Assembly (NCBI GenBank): GCA_900548115.1
Contig: URJL01000001.1
Span: 66,954 to 130,953 of the forward strand
Direction: 5' to 3'
Origin: an uncultured Eubacteriales bacterium
Lineage (GTDB): Bacteria; Bacillota; Clostridia; Oscillospirales; CAG-382
DNA length: 64,000 nt
The notes under the pieces are model-generated. The model had not been told where the DNA came from and made no database searches. It worked only from the letters and a program-made list of their open reading frames with translations. A program made the position numbers and the translations under genes. Shown in pieces: positions 34,897 through 43,776 of the stretch; position 1 is the first letter of the stretch, and each line of letters starts with the position of its first letter.

Positions 34897-36627
34897 ATGT
34901 CGAATGATTTGAATAAAAATGTCCGCGAAGCGTATGCATTATGGCTTGAGAAAGCGAAAGGAGATCCCGCGCTGATCGAAGAGCTGAAAAAGATCGAGCA
35001 CGATCCCGACGAGATCTACGATCGTTTTTACACCGAACTTCAATTCGGAACGGCGGGACTGCGCGGTGTGATCGGCGCGGGAACCAACCGCATGAACATC
35101 TACACCGTGGGGCGCGTAACGCAGGGGCTTGCCGACTGTATCGCCTCTAAAGGCAAGAGCGGCAAAGTCGCCGTATCGTACGACCCCCGCATCAATTCCG
35201 AGCTTTTCGCCCGCCATGCCGCAAGCGTCCTTGCCGCAAACGGCGTGACCGTTTATATCACCCCCGTTCTGGAGCCGACGCCGGTCCTTTCGTTCATGGT
35301 GCGCTATTACGGCTGTGATGCCGGCATTATGATCACGGCAAGCCACAACCCCGCCAAATACAACGGCTACAAATGCTACGGTCCCGACGGCTGTCAGATG
35401 ACCGATCTTTACGCCGACGAGACCACCGCATTCGTCGAAAAGGTCGATTATTTCGGCACGAAAAAGATCGACTTTGACGAAGGCGTAAAGAGCGGCAGGA
35501 TTCTTTTTACCGACGACGCCATGCTCGAGGCGTATTATGCCGCCGTGCTTGCCCGTCGGATCGATCCTTCGATCTTTGAAAAATGCTCGCTTTCTGTTCT
35601 GTATACGCCGCTCAACGGCACGGGCAACGTTCCGGTGCGCACGGTTCTTTCGCGCATGGGTGTTGCTGTCGATGTTGTTCCCGAGCAGGAAAAGCCCGAC
35701 GGCAATTTTCCGACGACGCCTTTCCCGAATCCCGAATTTCCCAAAGCCTTTGAGCTTGGCATAAAAATGGCGGAAAAGAAGCCGTATGATCTGATTCTCG
35801 CCACCGACCCCGACGCCGACCGCGCCGGAATCGCCGTGCGTGATAAGGACGGCGTTTACCGTCTGATGACCGGCAACGAAGTCGGCTGTATGCTTCTTTA
35901 TTATATTCTTTCGCGCAAGACCGAACTCGGCACGCTCGAAAAGAACCCCGTTGCGGTCGAAAGCATCGTAAGCTCGTATCTTGCCGCCAAGGTCGCCGAA
36001 AAATTCGGCTGTCGCATGATCCGCGTTTTAACGGGCTTTAAGTACATCGGCGAGCAGATCAAGCTTTTGGAGGAAAAGGGCGAAGAAGACCGCTTCCAGC
36101 TCGGCTTTGAGGAGAGCTACGGCTATCTTTCCGGCTCGTATGTGCGCGACAAGGACGCTGTTTTTGCCGCCGAAATGATCTGCGAGACCGCCATCTACTG
36201 CAAATCGCAGGGAAAGACCCTGCTTGACTTTATGCAGGATATCTACAAGGAATTCGGTGTGTTCCGTCACAAGACGATCAGCGCCGCCTTCGACGGCGCG
36301 GCGGGCATGGAGACCATGAAGAACATCATGAAAACGCTCCGCGAAAAGACCCCCGACACCCTTGCGGGCATGAAGGTCACCGCCGTTTCCGACTATCTTC
36401 ACAAGACCTGCCGCGATATTGCGAGCGGAAACGTCACCCCCATCGATCTTCCCGCCGCCGACGTCTTTGCGATGACGCTCGAAAACGATTGCAGTCTCAT
36501 TATCCGCCCGTCGGGAACCGAGCCGAAGATCAAAGCCTATCTCAACGCCTGCGCGCCCACTCTTGAAGGTGCCGACGCCATCGTCACTTCGCTCGAAAAA
36601 GAAGCAAACGCGATCTTCGGGGCATAA
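34897..36627 (+). CDS. Phosphoglucomutase/phosphomannomutase (PgcA-type)
   Basis: 576 residues from ATG 34897; an in-frame GTG at 34873 would add eight residues. Phosphohexomutase blocks are complete: LQFGTAGLRGVIG, phosphoserine loop ITASHNPAKYNGYK, metal loop ATDPDADRAG, sugar loop GFEESYGYLSG, and phosphate loop RPSGTEPKIK. Length and the GTAGLRG block fit the alpha-phosphoglucomutase PgcA branch, which links glucose-6-phosphate with glucose-1-phosphate for glycogen and cell-envelope sugars. It has its own promoter and terminator. Confidence 0.92.
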   Translation: MSNDLNKNVREAYALWLEKAKGDPALIEELKKIEHDPDEIYDRFYTELQFGTAGLRGVIGAGTNRMNIYTVGRVTQGLADCIASKGKSGKVAVSYDPRINSELFARHAASVLAANGVTVYITPVLEPTPVLSFMVRYYGCDAGIMITASHNPAKYNGYKCYGPDGCQMTDLYADETTAFVEKVDYFGTKKIDFDEGVKSGRILFTDDAMLEAYYAAVLARRIDPSIFEKCSLSVLYTPLNGTGNVPVRTVLSRMGVAVDVVPEQEKPDGNFPTTPFPNPEFPKAFELGIKMAEKKPYDLILATDPDADRAGIAVRDKDGVYRLMTGNEVGCMLLYYILSRKTELGTLEKNPVAVESIVSSYLAAKVAEKFGCRMIRVLTGFKYIGEQIKLLEEKGEEDRFQLGFEESYGYLSGSYVRDKDAVFAAEMICETAIYCKSQGKTLLDFMQDIYKEFGVFRHKTISAAFDGAAGMETMKNIMKTLREKTPDTLAGMKVTAVSDYLHKTCRDIASGNVTPIDLPAADVFAMTLENDCSLIIRPSGTEPKIKAYLNACAPTLEGADAIVTSLEKEANAIFGA

Positions 36628-36668
36628 AAAGACTGTTTTGACCGTATATAAATCGATCGTATAAAACC

Positions 36669-36695
36669 AAAAAGCCCGTCTCCGACGGGCTTTTT
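36669..36695 (+). terminator. Intrinsic terminator after the phosphohexomutase
   Basis: AAAAAGCCCGTC pairs with GACGGGCTTTTT across a 3-nt loop. Confidence 0.9.
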
Positions 36696-36779
36696 GATTT
36701 TGCGCATTGTGCAAAATGCACAACGCACGGCGCGGAAATTGTGCAAATGACAAATTCTGAAAAATCTGTCGGAATCTTC

Positions 36780-36808
36780 TTGCAGATTTTGAAAAAGAAT
36801 GGTATAAT
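36780..36808 (+). promoter_or_regulatory. Promoter of the OppA-like lipoprotein gene
   Basis: TTGCAG at 36780-36785, 17-bp spacer, TATAAT at 36803-36808, followed by a ~120-nt leader with no obvious riboswitch. Confidence 0.82.
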
Positions 36809-36933
36809 ACTTACGTTGTGTAGTTGTCTCAAAGTGTACCCGTGCGGCTTTGTCCGCTCGGAAAGGCTCTTTTTCGCCGCGGGCGGAAAAGGCGGAACAG
36901 GACAGCATTTTCCAATCATTAGGAGGAACATAC

Positions 36934-38847
36934 ATGAAAAAAGTATCGGTAAAAGCGGGTCTTTGCTTACTTCTGACTGCCGCTTTGTCCCTCGGCTCTC
37001 TCGCGGGATGCAGCAAAAAGAAGTACGACGCGGACGGCAACGAAATTGTGGATAAGGGTGCGGAAATCAACGCGTATATCGGTTCTTTCCCGTATGACCT
37101 CGACCCCGGCAGAATTGCATACGATTCCGAGATGGGCAAGTATTACAGTCTGATTTACGAAAGCCTCTTCTCGATCAACGAGAGCGGCAAGCTCTCGGGC
37201 GCTCTTGCAAAGGAATGGAAATACGAAGTCGACGAGCGCGACGACAAATTGAAGCTTGTCATCAAGCTTGCTTCGACCTCCTGGTCGGACGGCGTCGCCG
37301 TGGATTCGGACGACGTGGTCTACACCTTCAAGCGTCTTCTCTCCCCCTCGAACAGCAATCCCGCCGCAGCGCTTCTGTTCCCGATCGAAAATGCCGCCAA
37401 GGCAAAAGCGGGACTGATGACGATCGACGACGTTGGCTTCTCGGCGGTCAACTCGAGCACAGTCGAGATTGTATTCGAAAAGGAATTTACCGATGTCGAA
37501 TATTTCCTGCGCTGTCTTGCCAACCCCGTTTTCACGCCTCTGCGCGAGGACGTCGTTTATTCCTACGGCGAGGACTGGGCACAGCCCTTTGAGCTGAAAA
37601 AACAGCGCGACGGCGACGACACCGTCAACAGTATCGTGACCAACGGTCCGTTCCAGGTCAAGCAGTGGACGAAGGACGCCATCGTTCTTGAGCGTTCGTC
37701 GTATTACCGCAACCTCGGCGTGAACGACAAATATACGAAGTATGTAACGCCGTACCGCATCATTCTGAATTTTACCGAGGATGCGGACACGCAGCTTGCC
37801 AAGAAGGACGCGGGCGATTCGACCAAGATCTTCTACTTCGGAAAGTTTTCGAAGGACGGCTACACCGCCGCAGAGAAAAACATCAAGAGCCATGCCAACA
37901 GCTCGACTTATACATATTACTTCAACGCGAACAACAAGGTCCTCTCCGATCCGAGAGTGCGCAAGGCTCTTTCGATCGCGCTCGATCGCAACGAGATCGT
38001 CTCAATCGTGGGCGGCGGTGTAACGGCGGCGACCGGCTTTGTTCCGACCGGGGTCAAGGCGGACGCAAAGGGTAAAACCGATTACCGTTCCAAGGCGGCA
38101 AACGTTCTCAACACCTCGGCACAGCTTGACGAGGCAAGAGCGCTTCTGAACGAAGCGGGCGTAAAGAAGGGCAATCTCACCATCACGATCCGCGGCGACC
38201 GCGATTTTGAAAAGGACGTTGCCGAATATGTGCGCGGTGTTTGGGGTGAACTTGGCTTCACCGTCAAGATCAACAGCAACCTAAGCGTAAAATCCTCCAA
38301 GAAAAGTGAAATTTCCGAATTTGAAAAGGCACTGGCAACGGGCGATTTCGATGTTATCGGCTTTGATTACTGCGCTCTGTCCGAGGATGCTTACGGTTTC
38401 CTCGTCCCGTTTGCGAACGAATTCTCCGGCAGTGTCGTTCCCGTTGACGACGATGCGGAACCCGTATCGCCGCATGTCACGGGCTTTGACGACGACGAAT
38501 ACAACGCGCTTATAAAGGGCGAATACACCTATGCCGAGGACGGCGAGCTTACCTCCTGCACCGGCATTCTCGGCGCGAAAAACGCCGACGAGCGCTTTTC
38601 GATCTATACGCAGGCGGAAAGCATGCTTGCCGATAAAGCGCCCTGCGCTCCCCTCTTCTTCGGTTCGAACGACACGCTGACGGTAAGCGGACTTTCCAAA
38701 GTCTCGTACAATTATCTCGGCGCACCGATCTTCAACAAAGCGGTTCTCAAGAATTACAAAAAGTTTAAGACCAGCGAGACCGGCTCTTCGACGAAGGCAA
38801 ACAACAATGCCGCAACCGATGCCGACACGAGTTCGGACGCACAGTAA
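36934..38847 (+). CDS. OppA-like peptide-binding lipoprotein (orphan SBP)
   Basis: 637 residues; AGGAGG at 36921-36926 sets the start. A lipoprotein signal peptide ends in LGSLAGC, so the mature protein is tethered outside the membrane. The remainder is a family 5 solute-binding protein (SFPYDLDPGRIAYDSEMGKYYSLIYESLF, WSDGVAVDSDDVVYTFKRLL, DPRVRKALSIALDRNEIV). The last ~25 residues are a Ser/Thr/Asn-rich tail. No permease or ATPase genes are adjacent, so it probably serves a transporter encoded elsewhere. Likely ligand class is peptides, but this family also binds other solutes. Confidence 0.9.
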   Translation: MKKVSVKAGLCLLLTAALSLGSLAGCSKKKYDADGNEIVDKGAEINAYIGSFPYDLDPGRIAYDSEMGKYYSLIYESLFSINESGKLSGALAKEWKYEVDERDDKLKLVIKLASTSWSDGVAVDSDDVVYTFKRLLSPSNSNPAAALLFPIENAAKAKAGLMTIDDVGFSAVNSSTVEIVFEKEFTDVEYFLRCLANPVFTPLREDVVYSYGEDWAQPFELKKQRDGDDTVNSIVTNGPFQVKQWTKDAIVLERSSYYRNLGVNDKYTKYVTPYRIILNFTEDADTQLAKKDAGDSTKIFYFGKFSKDGYTAAEKNIKSHANSSTYTYYFNANNKVLSDPRVRKALSIALDRNEIVSIVGGGVTAATGFVPTGVKADAKGKTDYRSKAANVLNTSAQLDEARALLNEAGVKKGNLTITIRGDRDFEKDVAEYVRGVWGELGFTVKINSNLSVKSSKKSEISEFEKALATGDFDVIGFDYCALSEDAYGFLVPFANEFSGSVVPVDDDAEPVSPHVTGFDDDEYNALIKGEYTYAEDGELTSCTGILGAKNADERFSIYTQAESMLADKAPCAPLFFGSNDTLTVSGLSKVSYNYLGAPIFNKAVLKNYKKFKTSETGSSTKANNNAATDADTSSDAQ

Positions 38848-38863
38848 AATCAAAATGTCTTTT

Positions 38864-38891
38864 ACGGGGGAGCTTTGTCTCCCCCGTTTTT
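38864..38891 (+). terminator. Intrinsic terminator after the OppA-like gene
   Basis: ACGGGGGAG pairs with CTCCCCCGT across a 6-nt loop, followed by Ts. Confidence 0.9.
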
Positions 38892-38970
38892 ATCGCGGGA
38901 AAACCCAAAAATAATAACCCCCTTGGATGAAACGGAACATTTTAAATTTTGGTTCAAAGGAGATCGACCT

Positions 38971-39816
38971 ATGGAAAAGATTCCGAACGAAAAGAGCTTC
39001 CGCCGCTATCTTACGCACGATATTCACACGCACACCCATCTTTCACTGTGCTGCTCGGCACCGGGAATCCCCGATACATATATTCGAAACGCCGAGGAGC
39101 GCGGCATTTCGGTTCTCGGTTTTTCCGATCACATGTGGGACAGCAGCATTCCCCTTCCCGCGAAAAGCGAATTCTACGAGACACAGGATTTTGCGCATAT
39201 TTGCGAGATCAAAAAAGAAATTTCGTATCATACTGACAAAGTAAAGGTTCTGTTCGGTGCGGAGAGCGAATTTTGCGGTGCGGAGCTTCTCGGAATCTCA
39301 CGCGAGGTTGCCGAACAGCTCGATTTTCTGCTCGTATCGCATTCGCACACGCACATGCTCGATTTTGTTATGCCGCGGGAGCTGGACAACAACATTCCGC
39401 TGCATGCCGATTACCTGGTGCGCAGTTTTCTCGCTCTTTGCGCACATCCTCTGCACGGTCTGATCACCTCGATCGCCCATCCTTTCCTGCCCGTTTGCAA
39501 AAGCATCGAGTACAAAAACCGCATTTTCGACGCGATAAGCGACGAGCAGTTTGCCGAATGCTTTGACGCCGCAAAGGATGCCGGAATCGGCACCGAGATC
39601 AATCCCGCGCACTATTTCGGCGCAAAATGCACGCCCGAGCAGGTGGCAAATGACGGATACATGCGTGTTCTGTCGATTGCCAAGGCGCGCGGATGCCGCT
39701 TCTCGCTCGGCTCGGACGCGCACGGACTTGAAGAGCTGGACGCTATCGAGCTTGCCGCCGTCATTCTCGAAAAGCTGAACATCACCGACCGCGATTTTAT
39801 CGATCTTGTAAAGTAA
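38971..39816 (+). CDS. PHP-domain phosphoesterase (histidinol-phosphatase-like)
   Basis: 281 residues from ATG 38971 with AAAGGAG upstream. The PHP metal motifs are present: DIHTHTHLS at the N-terminus, GFSDHMW, GAESEF, SHSHTHM, and a late LGSDAHG. The PHP superfamily hydrolyses phosphoesters with three metals; some members are HisK histidinol phosphatases, but no histidine genes are nearby, so the substrate is open. The rsmA gene starts 52 bp later and may be co-transcribed. Confidence 0.85.
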   Translation: MEKIPNEKSFRRYLTHDIHTHTHLSLCCSAPGIPDTYIRNAEERGISVLGFSDHMWDSSIPLPAKSEFYETQDFAHICEIKKEISYHTDKVKVLFGAESEFCGAELLGISREVAEQLDFLLVSHSHTHMLDFVMPRELDNNIPLHADYLVRSFLALCAHPLHGLITSIAHPFLPVCKSIEYKNRIFDAISDEQFAECFDAAKDAGIGTEINPAHYFGAKCTPEQVANDGYMRVLSIAKARGCRFSLGSDAHGLEELDAIELAAVILEKLNITDRDFIDLVK

Positions 39817-39868
39817 AAACAAAAAATCGCGTCCGAAACAACAAAAAACGAATCGATAGGAGAACAGC

Positions 39869-40747
39869 ATGCGCTCGCCGGAACGCCCGTCAAACGAAAA
39901 CAAAAACTTTAAAATGAAAAAAGCCTACGGTCAGAATTTTCTGACCGATGTGCGCATTCCCGCCCGCATTGCGCAGGGATGTACCGACCTCGACACCGAA
40001 GCGGGAAAAGCCGAAAGTCTAATTCTGGAGATCGGCCCGGGCGCGGGCATTCTGACAAAAGAGCTTGCCAAGCGCTTTTCGCGCGTGCTTGCCGTGGAGA
40101 TCGACGAGGAATTGATTCCGATCCTTTCGGAAACGCTTCGCGATTTTCCCAACGTCACGGTGATCAACCGTGACATTATGGAGCTTGAGCTTGCGCCGCT
40201 ATTGGCACAATACCGCACCGTCGGCGAAAAAGCGCTTCCCGTGTCGGTCTGCGCCAATCTGCCGTATTATATCACAACGCCGATCCTGATGAAGCTGTTG
40301 GAGGAATACGGCGAATTCGATTTTATCACGGTCATGGTACAAAAGGAAGTGGCGCGCCGCCTTTGCGCGGCGGCGGGGAGCGAAAACTACGGCGCCGTCA
40401 CAGCGGCGATCGGGCTGTACGGCAAGGCAACCAAGCTTTTCGACGTCTCGGCGGGCAATTTCAACCCGAAGCCGAAGGTCGACTCCGCCGTTGTGAAGAT
40501 CGCGCTGTATCATCCCGCCCGTTATACGCCAAAGCAGATAAAAAGCGCCGCCAAGGTCATTCGCGCCGCCTTCTCCATGCGCCGCAAAACGCTGGTAAAC
40601 ACACTTTTGCAGCTGAATGCGGAAGGATTTTCGACCAAAGAAGCACTCGCCGCACTCATCACCGAGCTTTTCGGAAAACCGAACGTGCGCGGCGAGGAAC
40701 TTTCGACCGAACAATTTGTACTGCTCGCCGAAAGACTCGACATATAA
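39869..40747 (+). CDS. rsmA: 16S rRNA (adenine1518/1519-N6)-dimethyltransferase
   Basis: 292 residues. Dimethylates two adenines of the 3' terminal helix of 16S rRNA during 30S assembly. Family blocks: KKAYGQNFLTD, SAM loop LEIGPGAGILTKEL, AVEIDEEL, catalytic NLPYYITTPI, FNPKPKVDSAVV and FSMRRKTLVNTL. AGGAG precedes the ATG. A strong terminator follows. Confidence 0.96.
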   Translation: MRSPERPSNENKNFKMKKAYGQNFLTDVRIPARIAQGCTDLDTEAGKAESLILEIGPGAGILTKELAKRFSRVLAVEIDEELIPILSETLRDFPNVTVINRDIMELELAPLLAQYRTVGEKALPVSVCANLPYYITTPILMKLLEEYGEFDFITVMVQKEVARRLCAAAGSENYGAVTAAIGLYGKATKLFDVSAGNFNPKPKVDSAVVKIALYHPARYTPKQIKSAAKVIRAAFSMRRKTLVNTLLQLNAEGFSTKEALAALITELFGKPNVRGEELSTEQFVLLAERLDI

Positions 40748-40762
40748 ATCACGGCAACAGAC

Positions 40763-40800
40763 AAAAAGCGCTCCGCTTTTCGGCGGAGCGCCTTTTTTTA
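40763..40800. terminator. Bidirectional terminator between rsmA and the MATE gene
   Basis: GCGCTCCGC pairs with GCGGAGCGC, flanked by A5 and T6, serving both converging genes. Confidence 0.9.
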
Positions 40801-40813
40801 TATTCTGCGGCAA

Positions 40814-42142
40814 TCAATAACCGTATTTTTTCCGTTTCCCAATGAGAAAGCAGACCGTAACGACGACGGCGGCGACCTCGGCAAACACGATGGAAAGCCA
40901 GATCCCCGTAAGCTGCCAGATCTCGGGCATGATTAAGACGAACGCGACCTGGAACACAAGCGTTCGCAAAAACGAGATCAGTGCCGACGTCAGTCCGTCG
41001 TTCAGCGCCGTGAAAAAGGAGGAACCGAAGATCGGAATACCGCAGAGCAGGAACGAAAACGAATAGATGAAAAACGCTTCGAGCGTGATGGAAAGAAGGG
41101 TCTCGTCATAGCCGACAAAAAGCTTGGACAGCGGTCTTGCCAATCCCTCGCCCGCGGCGAACATCAAAACCGAAGCGATTCCCGTAAGGATCAGACTTTT
41201 TTTCAGGATTCCTTTCAGCTCCGCATGATTCTGCGCGCCGTAATGATAGCCCACGATCGGTGACACTCCGACCGCATACCCGATGAAGATTGCCTGAAAG
41301 ATCATGCTGACGTACATCAGAACGCCGTATGCGGCAATGCCGTTTTCTCCGGCAAAGCGGATGAGCTGGAGGTTATACAGCATGCCGACCAGCGAGAACG
41401 AAACATTGCTCATAAATTCCGAAGCACCGTTGGAACAGGCTTTTAACAGTGCCTTTCCGTCAAAGCGAAAGCGGCAAAGATAAAGCTTGCTTTCGCCGCG
41501 CTTTTTGGCAAAATACAAAATCGGAATGAATCCGCCGACAAACTGGCTCATCGCCGTCGCGACGGCGGCGCCCACAACGCCGAAGTTAAAAACAGCGACA
41601 AAAAGCGCGTCGAGAAGCATATTTGTGCAACCCGCAATGACCGTCACCAAAAGCCCGAGCTTCGGCTTCTCCGCCGTGGAGAAAAGGCACTGGAATTCAT
41701 ATTGCAAAACAAAAAACGGAAGCGCGGAGAGAATGATACGCCCGTACAGAATGCAATCCTCAAGCAACTGCCCCTCGGCCTTCAAAAGAATCGCGATCGG
41801 GCGCAGAAAAATCATACCCAAAACAGCAAGCACAAGTCCCGCTAAAGCCGAAACACAGACGTTCATCGAAAAAATTTCGCGCGCACGCTTTTCTTTTTTC
41901 TCCCCCAGCGTCATAGCGACAAGCGCCGCGCCGCCCGTGCCGAACATAAAGCCGACACAGCCGAGAATCATCAACACCGGCATGATCAGATTTACGGCGG
42001 CGAACGAGGTCTTGCCGACATAATTCGAAACGAAAAATCCGTCCACAACGCCGTAGATCGACGTGAAGATCATCATAATGATCGACGGAAAAGTAAACCG
42101 CAAAAGGCGGTGATAGGTAAAATGATCGGAAAGTTGTATCAT
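40814..42142 (-). CDS. MATE family efflux transporter
   Basis: 442 residues, 12 hydrophobic helices in two homologous halves. The N-terminal FTFPSIIMMIFTSIYGVVDGFFVSNYVG and the internal GTGGAALVAMTLGEKKEKRAREIF are typical of bacterial MATE proteins, which export cationic drugs or metabolites using Na+ or H+ gradients. It starts 13 bp after the marR stop and is expected to share its regulated promoter. Confidence 0.92.
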   Translation of the reverse strand: MIQLSDHFTYHRLLRFTFPSIIMMIFTSIYGVVDGFFVSNYVGKTSFAAVNLIMPVLMILGCVGFMFGTGGAALVAMTLGEKKEKRAREIFSMNVCVSALAGLVLAVLGMIFLRPIAILLKAEGQLLEDCILYGRIILSALPFFVLQYEFQCLFSTAEKPKLGLLVTVIAGCTNMLLDALFVAVFNFGVVGAAVATAMSQFVGGFIPILYFAKKRGESKLYLCRFRFDGKALLKACSNGASEFMSNVSFSLVGMLYNLQLIRFAGENGIAAYGVLMYVSMIFQAIFIGYAVGVSPIVGYHYGAQNHAELKGILKKSLILTGIASVLMFAAGEGLARPLSKLFVGYDETLLSITLEAFFIYSFSFLLCGIPIFGSSFFTALNDGLTSALISFLRTLVFQVAFVLIMPEIWQLTGIWLSIVFAEVAAVVVTVCFLIGKRKKYGY

Positions 42143-42155
42143 AAATTCTCCAGTC

Positions 42156-42623
42156 TTAATTCATATTTGAATCAAAACGCTCCTTTCCGAGCGCAGTCAA
42201 AAAATGCTCGCAAACACGAAAATATACGGAAAGTTCCTCGCCCGACACGGCGGCAAGCGTACGGTTTTCGGCTTCGATCAGCCTTGCGACCGTTTCGGCA
42301 CACAGCGAATATCCCGCTTCGGTAAGCACGGCGGTCTTGCTTTTGCGGCTCTCGGACAAAATCGTTACATATTCTTTCTGTTCCAATCCGTTCAGGGAGG
42401 AATGCACCGTTTGCTTGGAAAGCCCTGAGAAACGGTACAGCGCGCGCAAGGCGCACTTCCCGTCCTCGCTGTATAATAGGTACAAAAGGCGCATAGTGCT
42501 GTCGGAAATGCCGAAGCGCACGGCGATCTCGTGATAAAGCGCATCGGTCTCGCATATCAGTCGGTTCATGCGGCGCATTTCCTCCGTCGGAAGATTAGTC
42601 GATATCGGTATCGGTATATTCAT
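42156..42623 (-). CDS. MarR-family transcriptional repressor
   Basis: 155 residues from the ATG at 42623, preceded by AAGGAG; earlier in-frame codons run through the promoter. Winged HTH: DSTMRLLYLLYSEDGKCALRALYRFSGLSKQTVHSSLNGLEQKEYVTILSESRKSKTAVLTEAG, with helical dimerisation segments at both ends. It very likely represses its own operon with the MATE gene through the palindrome in its promoter and is released by a drug-like ligand. Confidence 0.92.
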   Translation of the reverse strand: MNIPIPISTNLPTEEMRRMNRLICETDALYHEIAVRFGISDSTMRLLYLLYSEDGKCALRALYRFSGLSKQTVHSSLNGLEQKEYVTILSESRKSKTAVLTEAGYSLCAETVARLIEAENRTLAAVSGEELSVYFRVCEHFLTALGKERFDSNMN

Positions 42624-42659
42624 GAAAATACGGCTCCTTTTTAAAACGGCAACGCGACT

Positions 42660-42688
42660 ATTATAGTCCGATTTCGGACTATTGTCAA
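42660..42688 (-). promoter_or_regulatory. Consensus marR-MATE promoter with palindromic operator
   Basis: Minus strand: TTGACA (42688-42683), 17-bp spacer, TATAAT (42665-42660). A perfect inverted repeat ATAGTCCGA-2-TCGGACTAT (42663-42682) fills the spacer and half of the -10 box, the classic position for steric repression. Confidence 0.93.
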
Positions 42689-42725
42689 GTGTTTTTAGCA
42701 AATTTCAAATTTTCAAAAAAGAGAC

Positions 42726-42767
42726 AATAAAAGCGGCGTTCCGAGCCAAAAAGGTCGGAGCGCCGCT
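42726..42767 (-). terminator. Terminator of the purine uptake operon
   Basis: 13-bp stem with one G-U pair (42755-42767 with 42732-42744), 10-nt loop, then TTTTATT on the minus strand. Confidence 0.87.
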
Positions 42768-42798
42768 CTGTTGTTTTCGCTTACAAGCGCAAAAGTTT

Positions 42799-43773
42799 TT
42801 ACCTTTCCTCGCGGAAATACGGAAGACCCAAGCTCTGCGGAGGCTGATTTTCCTTCTTGTTGCGCATACTGGTGATGATCAGCACCACGATGGTGACCAC
42901 ATACGGAAGCATATTGAAAATCGCGACCGCGCTGCGGCTGAGACCGTTGATGTACGAGTAGGCGATATACAGTCCGCCGAACAGGAATGAGCCGAGAATG
43001 CCGATATCGGGTCTCCAGATGGCAAAAATGACGAGGGCAATGGCAAGCCATCCGCGGTCGCCCATACCGCCGTTCGTCCACGAACCGCCGGTATAATCCA
43101 TGATAAAGTAAAGTCCGCCGAGACCGGCTATGGCGCCGCCGATGACGGTGGCAAGATACTTATATTTCGTTACATTGATGCCCGCTGCGTCCGCCGTACC
43201 GGGATTTTCGCCGACGGCACGCAGATAAAGGCCCGCGCGGGTGCGGCGCAGAAACCATGCGCAGACGAGCGCGATGATAACGGCAAGATAGGCGAGAAAA
43301 CCGTAGGAGAAGAAAATCTTTCCGATCGCCCCGCACGAATCGGCAAAAGGCAGTGTCGTTTTGAAATAATCCGCCGAGGTCTTGACCGAAATGTTGCCGC
43401 CGTAGCCCATGAGCTTGGTAAGCGAGCCGCCGAAGAAATCGCCGAAGCCGACGCCGAAGGTCGTCAGCGCAAGACCCGTTACGTTCTGATTGGCGCGCAG
43501 TGTGATGGTAAGAAAGCTGTAGATCAGCGCAAGGAGCGCCGAGCCGACGAGCGAACAGAGAAACGGGATCAGAATGCAAAGAGCGGGATTGGGAACCTCC
43601 ACCGATTTTTCGTAGATATACGCGCCGATAATGCCGGCGCTTCCGCCCATATACATGATGCCGGGAATACCGAGGTTCAAGTTGCCCGATTTTTCGGTTA
43701 AGATCTCACCCGTCGAGCCGAACAAAAGAGGAATGCCCTGTACGATTGCTTTATTGATAATCGTTGCAAACAC
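42799..43773 (-). CDS. BMP-type nucleoside ABC transporter permease (YufQ/NupC-like)
   Basis: 324 residues with about eight to ten hydrophobic helices. GSTGEILTEKSGNLNLGIPGIMYMGG near the N-terminus and RAVGENPGTADAAGINVTKYKY are signatures of branched-chain-amino-acid-like permeases of guanosine/nucleoside importers. GTG start at 43773 with AGGAGGGGGA ahead, 3 bp after the stop of the partner permease. Forms the membrane channel with that partner. Confidence 0.9.
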   Translation of the reverse strand: MFATIINKAIVQGIPLLFGSTGEILTEKSGNLNLGIPGIMYMGGSAGIIGAYIYEKSVEVPNPALCILIPFLCSLVGSALLALIYSFLTITLRANQNVTGLALTTFGVGFGDFFGGSLTKLMGYGGNISVKTSADYFKTTLPFADSCGAIGKIFFSYGFLAYLAVIIALVCAWFLRRTRAGLYLRAVGENPGTADAAGINVTKYKYLATVIGGAIAGLGGLYFIMDYTGGSWTNGGMGDRGWLAIALVIFAIWRPDIGILGSFLFGGLYIAYSYINGLSRSAVAIFNMLPYVVTIVVLIITSMRNKKENQPPQSLGLPYFREER

Positions 43774-43776
43774 TTG

